Translations under genes and position numbers: made by a program
Shown: positions 11,800 to 21,101 of the stretch, in pieces
Position numbering within the stretch: position 1 is the first letter of the stretch
Layout: each line of letters opens with the position of its first letter
DNA from: Lytechinus pictus
Lineage: Eukaryota > Echinodermata > Echinoidea > Temnopleuroida > Toxopneustidae
Direction: 5' to 3'
Assembly (NCBI RefSeq): GCF_037042905.1
Contig: NC_087251.1
Span: forward strand, 37,194,501-37,258,500
Length of the DNA stretch: 64,000 bases
Notes under the pieces: generated by a model
Databases searched by the model: none
Told to the model about the DNA's origin: nothing
The model's input: only the letters and a program-made list of their open reading frames with translations

Positions 11800-12795
11800 C
11801 CCGCCGTTTTATTGCGACAATGATAATGGGTGTGTTGTGTATCAGTGTTATAAATATGATAATGTGGGGGCCTACTGTGCGTCAGTCGTGACTAGGATAA
11901 TTCAGGTACACAAAGAGTGTGTCTTGACTTAGATAATGTGGGGACCCAATATTGTGACTTCGATAATGATATGTGAAAAAGTTCTTACTAAGATAATGTT
12001 AATACACTCTGTGTATCAGTGTTGTAACTAGGATAATGTTGGGATCCAGTCTGCATAAGCTTTGAGTAGGATAATGTGAGGACCCATTGTGTATCAGTTG
12101 CTATCGTTGGTAACCGCTGTATATGTATTATGGTTTGACTATACATGTGTGTACCCATATGCAGCATTTGTAACAACAACTTTGTAACTTTTGCCACCAA
12201 CTACAAGTATGATGAGAGAACCCGTTGTGTATCAGTTGTGCCTGGAGTGCCTGGGTTTCGCAGTCTATGAATTGTGATTAGGATGTGGGTACCCATGTGT
12301 TTCATAGTACTTAGCAAAGTGTGATGACCCATTCTGTATCATTCGTAAATAGGAAAATGTGGATACACACTGTATGATGTGGTTAGGATAAAGCGAGGAC
12401 CCATTGTTGTTTTGTTTTCAGTTGAGACTATAGGATAATGCGAGTGTCCTTTGCTTAATATTCGTAACTAGTAAAATGTGAGACCCCATTGTGCGTCAGT
12501 TGTGATATGAGGACCCGTATTTAAAAGTTATCATTAAGATAATGTGGGTATAAACTCTATTGAAGTTATAGGATAATTTTGTGCATCAATTAATGTAAGT
12601 AGGATAGTGTGGGAACCCATTGTGTATCAGTCGTCACTAGGATATGGGTACCCGCTGTATGTACGTAGGTTGTGACGAGCATAATGTGAGGACCCATTAT
12701 GTATAAGTTGTGACTAAGATGATTTGGGTACCGGATGTCGTGTCAGTCATGACCTATGGCTTCCCGTTATGTATCAGACATGACTAGAATATTGT
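11800..12795. repeat. Degenerate minisatellite, roughly 35-40-bp unit
   Basis: About 1 kb in which GACTAGGATAATGTG, then GGACCCATTGTGTATCAG and TTGTGACTA recur in varied form. Unit length and sequence vary strongly, so this is an old array. No coding signal is present. Confidence 0.8.
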
Positions 12796-12829
12796 GTATA
12801 GGGATGCCAAATCACTCACGGTAAATACA

Positions 12830-13330
12830 ACTATGTTATTCATCAACTCCGCGCAACGGTTATTGACCAGAATGTAATTGTCATCGCGCGCGTCCTCCAT
12901 CACAACGTTAAACCCAACATGACTCATCATCGCTCATGCTCATCGATTTTCATTTCATCTTTGTACCCTCATTACACCAACTCTACGTCCATGCTGTTCT
13001 CACTGAGTCAAAGAATAATGCCCTTGACTGACAGCGTACTGAGAGCGTAGCAAGAACTGTTATTGACATGGTATAGTCTGCATGATCTCCGGAGACCCAT
13101 TTTCCACTACGTGGACTTTGGACGTGATGAGTAATGTAGTGACGCAGTAAGGACTTTCAATGATCATTATACTCGAAATCTGCTCGGACTTGGCGATGAC
13201 GTAGCGGGAACCGTTTCGACGCCTCAAGGACGGTGTCAGTGCGCGCATTAATAAACTCAGTGGGAACACCACCAACGCAACATGAACTTAGCCAGGTCGT
13301 GGCGCGGACGTTGTTGCACACACGGGACGA
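12830..13330. repeat. Interspersed repeat, inverted relative to 20750-21090
   Basis: The blocks ATGGTATAGTCTGCATGATC and TCCGGAGACCCATTTT, followed by ATGTAGTGACGCAGTAAGGA, recur as reverse complements near 20880-21010. It is GC-richer than its surroundings. Frames across it are not conserved between the two copies, so coding is unlikely. The class of element is not recognised. Confidence 0.55.
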
Positions 13331-13994
13331 TTTCACAATTCTAGGCCTTTTTTCTCAATGTAGACGACGAAGCAGGAACGTCCCCCGGTGTAAAGGGGGC
13401 AAAACATAACAGGTTTCTTTTATTCAAATTATCATTAATGTATTCCGTGTTACCTCCATTAGGACCGTACAGTTTGGTCAGAGGGGGTTCCGCTTCTGAA
13501 GCACAAGAATCTATGTCTTCGGGGTCTGATGTCCGTTATTCAACTGCACAGAAACAGGTGGGTTTGAGAACAAAGGAAGTCCCAAGTTGAGTTGAAAATG
13601 ATGTGAGGATGTTGATGATTTTAAGAGCTAAAATCATGATCATGTATAAAGTAATAACAATAAAACTAATAAAGCAATTAATAATATCAACAGCAACAAT
13701 TATACTAATTATGATAATACTAAGTATAATGATGCTGGTATTAATCATAAAAATTGTTTAAAAAATAATAACAATGCTACTGTTAAAAATAATATTCCTT
13801 TCATAATAGAAATATTATATCATGTCCTATTTCATTTTTGGTCGCAAGTATGAAGACCAATTGTATATGGTTTAGTCTACCGTCACCATCACGAGCCTCT
13901 CACTCATGTTCTTTTCATGACAATATCAATTTTGTCAAAAACTGCATATAGGATCTAACCCATGAATTATTTGTCTGACAAATTACCTTTACAG
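13331..13994. other. AT-rich non-coding stretch before exon 3
   Basis: Contains ATAATAACAATAAAA-type low-complexity sequence at about 13640-13800. Immediately before 13995 there is a CTGAC branch-point-like sequence and the acceptor TTACCTTTACAG. Nothing else is seen. Confidence 0.5.
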
Positions 13995-14259
13995 AGGAGA
14001 AACTCTGAAGACGACGGCGTTCCGTTTAGCTCAACATCTACAAGTAGTGACCAAACTTCAGGTTTTCCTCCAACGGTTGAACGCTCCTATAAAATCAATA
14101 GTGTTTTTGCCAATCGAATAGCCGAACTGAAAAATAATTTAGAGCGCCATCTTGAGACCACAACGAATCTCCTAGTTACACTCCAAGGTATTGATATCGA
14201 GGAGCTAGAAGATAACCAGCGATTCATAAAATGTGCCACGAAATTTTTGCCTTCCTTCA
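13995..14259 (+). CDS. Exon of unrecognised plus-strand gene (helical domain)
   Basis: The start is the acceptor AAATTACCTTTACAG|AGG, with a CTGAC branch-like site 19-23 nt upstream. Translation could instead begin at ATG 13962, but an in-frame TAA lies just before it. The exon ends TTCA|GTAAGT in phase 1, and the next exon begins in phase 1 with no stop. The encoded 88 residues are RRNSEDD, a Ser/Thr stretch, then a charged segment (KINSVFANRIAELKNNLER to IEELEDNQRF) likely to form helices, with one Cys. Exon 3 has no family I recognise. The candidate upstream exon at 8808-8904 does not join to this start in phase, so either another small exon exists or the acceptor near 14029 is used. Confidence 0.55.
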
Positions 14260-14289
14260 GTAAGTACTTCTGAGTCTTAAACTCCAGTT

Positions 14290-14510
14290 TCAATGCTTCC
14301 AAGGGAGTGCATATATTGTTATGTATACCATAACCCTAATCCCCAAGCCAAGACCCGATAACCGGGATGATAATATATTTTGAAAGTGATTAGAGACGTT
14401 ATTCAGACGCACTAAGCGTTATATAAAATCGATTATTATTATTATCATTGTTATTATTACTATTACTAATATTATCAATAGTAATAATAAGATCACTATC
14501 ATCTTCTGAA
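14290..14510 (+). repeat. SINE-like repeat with ATT-rich tail, in intron
   Basis: Carries GACCCGATAACCGGGATGAT, then GACGCACTAAGCGTTATATA followed by (ATT)n. The same GCGCT-TATA-(ATT)n tail style is seen at 16380 and in reverse at 32519, suggesting a shared retroposon 3' end. The head is not identifiable. Confidence 0.55.
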
Positions 14511-15122
14511 TAGGCCAAATTGGTTTGAGATCCATCAAGTTTTCAACAAGAATCAAAGGGGGGGGGGATAAAGTAGTTAGAATGAAACGAAAAACTTGGC
14601 CTATAGTGATAAATTTTTAAGAATTGTAAACCAACCCGATCATGCTAATTGCTGTCTTCCTAAATAAATGGTAATGGTAATAAATAATGGTATTTTCAGC
14701 GTTCTGACACGTAACGGAACACTGAAAAGAATGAGATGAAGTCATCTGATGTTAAATGGGCCAATGTGGTTATTTCACATGCATTCTAGGTAGTGGTTTT
14801 ATCATCACGCCGCTGTAAAATCTTTTAACGTTTTGCTTGTACCCCGTGTCCTAGATATGAAATGAGATTTCAATAATAAATTAACACGGTGCACACCATG
14901 AATGTCATGAAAGCGGTGAGAGATAAACCGATTATTGTGATAAACTTTATAAATAATATTCAGTGACATTTTAAGAATTAAAAATGAGTGTGAAGTTTTT
15001 TCCCCCAACACAATTAAGATGAGAGGGCGACAGAGTGGGACAAGGGCTCTTAATGACGCACATCAGTAATCATTCATTTTTAAATGAATAGGTTATCACA
15101 TGCGTAAAGTTTTCAACCACTC

Positions 15123-15380
15123 TTACACTCTAAAAAAGGTTTTCAACAACTATTACACTCTAAAAAAGGTTTACCCAATATTGGGTAAAATGAGAACATA
15201 TATGTTTGATGGGTAAAAAGATACTAAATGTTTTGTAAATTTTACGCAATGTTGCGTTGAAATTTACCCTTCAAACATGCATTTTGCCGAATATTGGAAG
15301 AAAAAATTACCCAGCAAAGATGAATGTTCCATTTCTTTCCAATATTGGGTAAATTTTCACTCTCTGTTTTTAGAGTGTAA
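15123..15380. mobile_element. MITE family D in intron
   Basis: TTACACTCTAAAAA at 15123, repeated at 15153, and TTTTTAGAGTGTAA ending at 15380 are perfect inverted termini. Next to them, TTTACCCAATATTGGGTAAA on the left and CCAATATTGGGTAAA on the right extend the complementarity. The duplicated left terminus suggests a local duplication or nested insertion. No coding content. Confidence 0.8.
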
Positions 15381-15620
15381 CTCAGAGAAATAAAATAAAA
15401 GCGACCCGAGTTGAACTATAATCAGAGTCATTCGTCCTTTATTTATGGATAATGATTTGAATTATATAACTAACCAAATCTGATCAAGATTTCAAACCTA
15501 GACTTACACAAATCATGCAAATTGTCTGTTGTTAAATTTCGACAAGTTTTCACAATATATTGTAACAAAATTGCAACAAAAGAAAAGGTGACTTTAAGTT
15601 CTTTCTTTTTATTCCACCAG

Positions 15621-16091
15621 GTTACAGTCGACAGTTAAATGAAGACAACGAAAAGCAAAATGAAACAACAAATTCAACTGCATTATCGACATCTAATTCA
15701 CATGAAAACCATTCAATTTGTTCAAGTCAAACTTGTCGACATGAAGAACCGCGAATAAACATCAACGACAATTTCACATCCACTACACAGAGCACAACAC
15801 GATTAAGCAGCCCACAGCGGGATCAAAATCAAACAACAATGGCATCGAATGTATCTTCTCCTACTACTTCAACGATTACGACGGCGACAAGTGCAACGAG
15901 ATCGGGGCAATTTTTTCCGCCTAGGCCAAATTTCCCCGCTCGTCCGGACTTTCCACCACGTCCAAATTTTCCTCCTCGTCCAAATTCCCCCCCGCGACCC
16001 AATTTCCCACCCGAAGGACGGAGTTCTCCTCTTACAAACGTCGAAAAGGATAATTTGGAAAAAATAGGAGACACACCAGTTCGTGCAGAAG
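15621..16091 (+). CDS. Exon of unrecognised plus-strand gene (sequon-rich, FPPRPN repeats)
   Basis: The acceptor TTTTTATTCCACCAG|GT restores the Ser codon split with 14259. The donor GCAGAAG|GTATGT at 16091 is phase 1. The 156 fully encoded residues are Ser/Thr/Asn-rich and contain six N-x-S/T sequons (NET, NST, NHS, NFT, NQT, NVS), pointing to a secreted or extracellular glycoprotein. About residues 95-131 are tandem hexapeptides of the type FPPRPN, FPARPD, SPPRPN, encoded by an 18-bp DNA repeat. Two Cys lie in SICSSQTC. Frames on the opposite strand are mirror frames of this low-complexity region. No homologue is recognised. Confidence 0.65.
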
Positions 16092-16379
16092 GTATGTGTA
16101 TCTTTTTCTTTATTATTATAATTATCAAATTATTATTGTTATGATTACTATTATTATTATTACTATTATTCATTTATTTTTTAATTTTTAGTACAAATAG
16201 TCCCCCCTCCCCAAAAGGAGAACAAAACAAATAACCCGAATAACTCTATGAAACCATCCAAGTGTGGATATACAACATTAATTTCATAACAAAATGTTAT
16301 TAAAAAAATCGAACAGGTAACATATTTATACACGACATTACTTCTGAAAATACTTTACGCACATTGACCACTCGACAGA

Positions 16380-16452
16380 TTGTATTTAGCGCTTTATAAG
16401 TCACATGCATTATTATTATTATTAGTAGTAGTAGTAGTAGTAGTAGCAGTAG
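16380..16452. repeat. SINE-like 3' tail and (TAG)n microsatellite
   Basis: TTAGCGCTTTATAAG is followed by (ATT)n then (AGT)n with one GCAG interruption. It matches the tail pattern of the 14290 and 32519 repeats. Confidence 0.6.
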
Positions 16453-16618
16453 TTACATTATCATTATAATCATAATTGTGAATATATATGTGAAAAGCTT
16501 TCAGAAAAGTTTTTAGACATGATAAACGGTTTATACTGCAAAACAGATTTATTTGAATGACCCGCTATGGGCCGAGTCTCTGCGTAGGCTCTGAAATCGA
16601 AACGCTGATAGTCTTTGT

Positions 16619-17150
16619 GGGGGGGGGGAGTCAAATGTATTGATGTATACATGACCCCATAAACGAGTTAATCTCTGTGTGCAAAATAACCCCCTAAACA
16701 AGTTTTTCGCGGGCTTCATTAACACATTTTGGCCCCTAAACAGGTTGTCGACAGATTATGACCCCAATTTTTTTTTTTTGTCTACTTGCTAGCAATAACC
16801 GTTTCCCATTCCTGGGTCGTTGCTTACAATCGGGAAGAACACGAACACTTTTCAGAAACGAGGAGGAAAAAATCCCGGGGAAAAAGCTTGGGGAAAAAAT
16901 ACCGTAAACACGTTTGGCTAGTCTTTAAAAAAGCTTTGGAAAAAAACATACCCTTAATACGTTTCACCCCGCTATTGACCAGTCTTTCAAAACCACCCTT
17001 TAAAAAAAAAGTTTGTTTTTGATACCCTTAACGAGTGCACGCGCGGTCCGCGTCCAAAACTGAAAAAACACCCCTTTATCATGTCTAACACGTTTAAACG
17101 AGTTTTTTGGGGTCACGAATGTGTACAGCAATATATATGACATTGCTGGA
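16619..17150. mobile_element. MITE family E, degraded copy
   Basis: Starts with a G tract and AGTCAAATGTATTGATGTA. Inside it shares GTGTGCAAAATAACCCCCTA, ATTTTGGCCC and CGTTTGGCTAGTCTT blocks with the intact copy at 19006-19453. The right end shows only TGTGTACAGCAATATATATG without the C tract, so the terminus is eroded. It lies in the intron before 17606. Confidence 0.75.
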
Positions 17151-17605
17151 AACGATTTGATGGAACATATTTCGCAGGGCCGACACATTTCCTTATGTTT
17201 GTGTATTAAATTTGCAGATTATCACCAAAGAATGGGATGATATTTAGGACGTAAAGGAACTTCTATTTATACGCTATCCATGAGAATTACCGTTTTACAA
17301 GTAACATTTTAATTTCACCATTGGCCGAAGGTACAGTTTGCGTAAAACGATATAATTTGTCCCCAGATCGTGAACTAATAAATCGATTGATGTGATTGAC
17401 ACGAATTCATTTCACGATTCATTAATTTCTTTTCTGCATAAAGCTTATCAGTTGACTAGCTTGCCTGAATTATATGACTCGATGCATGTGTTGACTACTG
17501 TGATGGTCATTCGTCAAAATCATCCCCGTGAATAGATATATTTTACATTGAAGAAAATTAGAGTATAATTTTTAAATCGACCTTTTCCCCTCTCTTCTTT
17601 GACAG

Positions 17606-17847
17606 AGTCACTCAAAGTTTTCCGGGAGCATTTGTCTATCGAGGACTACATGAGATTAATGGAAAATCGACCTCAGTTACCGCCATCCTCAGGTTCACAA
17701 ACACCCCCCTTTAGAGGTAAAAGAAAACAACGATCGTTGTCAAAACCATGCGGCTCGTATGAGAGTTGCCTTCACATCTTGACCTCATTAAAAAGAATGG
17801 AAAAAGTAGACATTTCTCGTTCAGCATACCTCGAAATTGATACATAA
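17606..17847 (+). CDS. Terminal exon of unrecognised plus-strand gene
   Basis: The acceptor CCCTCTCTTCTTTGACAG|AG completes a Glu codon with 16091 (phase 1), giving 81 residues to the TAA ending at 17847. The sequence includes SLKVFREHLSIEDYMRLMEN, a Pro/Ser linker, then the basic run RGKRKQR, then CGSYESCLHILTSLKR. RGKR/RKQR resemble furin-type processing sites, so the Cys-pair segment could be released as a peptide. With the six sequons of the previous exon this suggests a secreted precursor. The C-terminal segment has two Cys but not the CC-x3-C pattern of insulin A chains. No family is recognised. Confidence 0.6.
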
Positions 17848-18763
17848 AAAATCTAGCCAATAATATCTACTTCTATCATATTTTATGTTAAATCTTGAGA
17901 AAATATTTTTACTCATTAGTCAAGATTATATTTTTGATGAAGATGATTCGGCTTTGTGAATTGTATATTTTGTATATTGGTAAACTATTATATATTTATG
18001 GAAACATTTTATTAACTGAATCGGATCTGTGATACGAATTCTCACGTTATGTGTTTTGTTGTTGTTGTTGTTGTTATTGATGGTCTGGAGAGAAAAGAGC
18101 AAAAAAATTATTTTTATTCGTCAAGAGAAAATGTAATCTAGACATAACACATGTCGTTGCAGCTTATATATCACCTTTGTTGCACCTCATGTAGAATGAA
18201 ACTAGAACCTATCTATATTTCTACATAATATTGTATAGATATGTACATAATTTTTTCGTATCACAAATAATATTATCATTAATGTATTATTTACTATCAT
18301 TATTTCAATATATTATCATTCATCTTTAGTGTACTGTTTGATTATTATCCACTTAAAGTGTTTGTTTTTATAGAGATGTGCTCGTTTATTGGATGCGTGT
18401 GAGCGTATCTTATAGATCATAATTATGCTTGTTGGGGAGAATACGCCGACGGTTGCATTAATTTTGATTGGCTTAAAACCAGGTTGTTTCACCCCTCCCC
18501 CCTTGAGTTTAACCCCAAATTTCAGGACACATGCCCATTGCATACAATCTCACTAGTTTTTGTATTATTAAAAAATAAAATGATAATTTAAATGCCAAAG
18601 ATGGAAATTGTGGGTACCAATATAATTTATCTCGACAACACTTTTAACAAGAAAATAATCCGCTCCTGCGTAATTTACAGTATTCGAATCACCGATGGTC
18701 TCATCCAGTCGGATAACCGCTTTATCCGACGTTTCTTGTAAACGTTTGTTCTGGGATGACTGT
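17848..18763. other. 3' flank of the plus-strand gene; no gene seen
   Basis: AT-rich, with a short (TTG)n near 18056-18075 and AATAAA near 18574. I could not decide which hexamer serves as poly(A) signal. The minus-strand 75-codon frame at 18543-18316 has no supporting motif. Confidence 0.4.
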
Positions 18764-19475
18764 ATTAATTCGGCTTATGCCATCGCGTCGGGTAATCGCT
18801 TAACCCGACCATTCGGGAAAACGTAACCCCTAATTTCCTGAAACAGCAGATCCAGTTTTCCCGACCTTTCGTATATTTTTCTAATAATTTTCAAAAAACA
18901 TTGGGTAAAATGGACCCGATCTTTCGGGAATTTAGGGGGACCTTTTCTCGAATGGTCGGGTTACGCGATCGCCCGACCGGACGCGATAACCCCATGTGAT
19001 GGCACCGGGGGGGGGGGCAGTCAAATCCATTGCTGTACACACGCGTGGTCAAATTATTTCCAAACACCCCAATAGAGTTTTTTTCTCTGTGTGCAAAATA
19101 ACCCCCTAAACAAGTTTTTCGCGGGCTTTATTTACACATTTTGGCCCATAAACAAGTTGTCGCCAGAATATGACCCCGTGGAAGAAGCTTGGGGAAAAAA
19201 CACATACCCTAAACACGTTTGGCTAGTCTTAAAGAAAAGCATTGGGAAAAAAACATACTCTAAATACGTTTGACCCTGCGATTGACCATTGACCAGTCTT
19301 TCAAAACTACCCCCTTTTTTGAAAATCGGTGTGTTTGATACCCTTAACGAGTGCACACGCGGCCCGCGTCCAAAACTATAAAACACCCCTTTAAACGCGT
19401 TTTATTTTGGTCACGCGTGTGTACATCAATATATTTGACTGCCCCCCCCCCCGGATGGCACAAGCCATTAATTCG
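18764..19475. mobile_element. MITE family F, interrupted by a nested MITE
   Basis: The inverted termini share GGCTTRTGCCATC followed by a GGGTWATCGC-like block; the right copy is split off by the nested insertion at 19006-19453. The interior contains repeated CCCGACC and TCGGGAA motifs. A diverged right half without the insertion occurs at 60735-60845. Confidence 0.65.
19006..19453. mobile_element. MITE family E, intact copy with 8-bp target duplication
   Basis: 448 bp. The left end is a G tract then CAGTCAAATCCATTGCTGTA. The right end is TACATCAATATATTTGACTG then a C tract. Both flanks are GATGGCAC (18998-19005 and 19454-19461), an 8-bp target-site duplication typical of hAT-superfamily insertions. 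No transposase is encoded. The frames across it are chance frames. Confidence 0.85.
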
Positions 19476-20425
19476 ACCTATATTGACCCCCCCCCCCCCC
19501 CTTCCCCTCGACCTGGGAATGAAATGAGTATCAAATATTGCTTACAAAAATTCTCTCCTAAAAAGGCGAAGTGAGATGCCCAATACAAGTTTTAAAAAAT
19601 ACTATTCGATGTAGTTCTTTTTCCCCCTTTCATGCTACAGTCGACTAAACCCACAAACTGTTGTTTGCTAATAATGAAAAAATCGATAAAATCGATTCCA
19701 CACACCTTTTCCTGTTACCTTAAAATATTTTACCTGAGTAAGCTCAGATGATAAAACAATAAAAAACCTCAGGTTAGTCGAAATTATGCTATTAATCGGT
19801 AAAACAGGATCCAAAACTGGTAAAAACAAGAGGAGCTTTTTCAGGTAGAAAGTTTTACGCAACAGGCCCATATTATACTTTAGGCGTACAATCTTTTCTC
19901 ATATTTACTTCTAGTACTCTAGTTGTATTTGATTGATTTATTGATTGACTGCATGTGCAATTGATTTTTCTATTAGATTTCTGGAAATCGAAAGAGAAAT
20001 GACAGAGATAAAGAAACCTACATCACTTATTGTATACAGTTGTTCAATATGGGTATTCTTGTCACTCTTTATACTACAAGTTATTTATACTACAATACAA
20101 AAATGTAAAATCCAGGTGTCATCATTATTATTACTATACTAATGTACTCTGTACAGGCATTTCGGAATTTGTGGATTTTTATATGACCTACATGTATGTT
20201 ACTGTAAAAAAAGTGTTTTGCGTTTTCGTTAGTGCACCTCACAATAGCTATACGAAGTCATATGCATAAAAGTTGCAATTGCTTTTGATCTGCTTTCACT
20301 TGATCTCGTATGTATAAAAAAATTGCTTAAGAGCAATATCTTTTGCTATTAAGCTCAAGCAATTGCCGATTGCCTATTATGCTTCACATTTTGCTTGTGC
20401 GTTTAAGCATTTGCTCGCGTTTGTG
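19476..20425. other. Intergenic; GCAATTGC-rich tail
   Basis: Nothing is recognised to about 20265. From there to 20425 the sequence is full of AGCAATTGC / TTGCTTG-type words, echoed at 24380-24800 on the other side of the large foldback element. Confidence 0.45.
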
Positions 20426-20664
20426 CACTGTAAAAAATGTGGTGTTAAAACTGACACCACTTGGTACTAATAGAGGACCACACCCTGAGGTGTTCAAATA
20501 ACACCCTAGATATTGAACATAACACCAAAGAGTGCAAATGAAACAACAAAAGGTGTTGTAATAACACTTATCGGTGTTAAACTAACACTTTCAATTTAAC
20601 ACCGGTGTGAAATAACTGGTGTGGTCCTCTATGTACACCGGTTAACACCACAGTTTTTGCTGTG
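20426..20664. mobile_element. MITE family G
   Basis: CACTGTAAAAAATGTGGTGT on the left and the complement of CACAGCAAAAACTGTGGTGT on the right are inverted termini. GGTGTTAA/TTAACACC motifs repeat internally in both orientations. A longer inner stem forms between AGAGGACCACACC (about 20471) and GGTGTGGTCCTCT (about 20619). Non-coding. Confidence 0.8.
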
Positions 20665-20749
20665 TAAAGCTCTGAAATAGCAGCTAGGGCTTTCGCTTGT
20701 TTCCGGATGCATGAAGACGACAAATTGCTTAAAAGCCAAAGTTTTGCAA

Positions 20750-21090
20750 AATTAAGATTGCTGATAGCCGAGCTGCTAGAATTTGACCATTTCCTTGTGC
20801 ATGACAGAATTGTTGCTACATTCTTTCCATTCCACTACGTCTATGCTACGTCGTTGGAACTGTCAGTAGGTCCTTACGAGGTCCTTACTGCGTCATTACT
20901 ACGCATTGTACTTGAAGAGACGGCGCTCCTGCCACGTGAACTTTGAACATGTTCAAAATCAAAATGGGTCTCCGGAGATCATACAGACTATGCCAAGGCA
21001 ATAACATTTCTCGCCACGCTCGCGGTACGCTGTAGCAGTTCTGCGTCATGGTCATTTTTGTTGATGTAGCGAGAACTGCATGGACGTAGC
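20750..21090. repeat. Interspersed repeat, second copy of the 12830-13330 family
   Basis: GGTCCTTACTGCGTCATTAC and GGGTCTCCGGAGATCATACA, followed by GACTATGCCA, are reverse complements of blocks near 13060-13160. It sits immediately left of the foldback element at 21102. The 79-codon frame at 20707-20946 lies partly inside and is not conserved in the other copy. Confidence 0.55.
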
Positions 21091-21101
21091 GTTCGTGTAA
21101 A

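Noticed and set aside
8906-13994. Search for an insulin A-chain exon (CC-x3-C)
   Set aside because: All TGYTGY occurrences seen (e.g. near 11833, 12014, 12404, 12993, 13310) are followed by early stops or lack the third and fourth Cys.
15829-16173. 114-codon minus-strand Gly/Arg-rich frame
   Set aside because: Mirror frame of the FPPRPN-encoding exon on the plus strand, which has matching splice sites.
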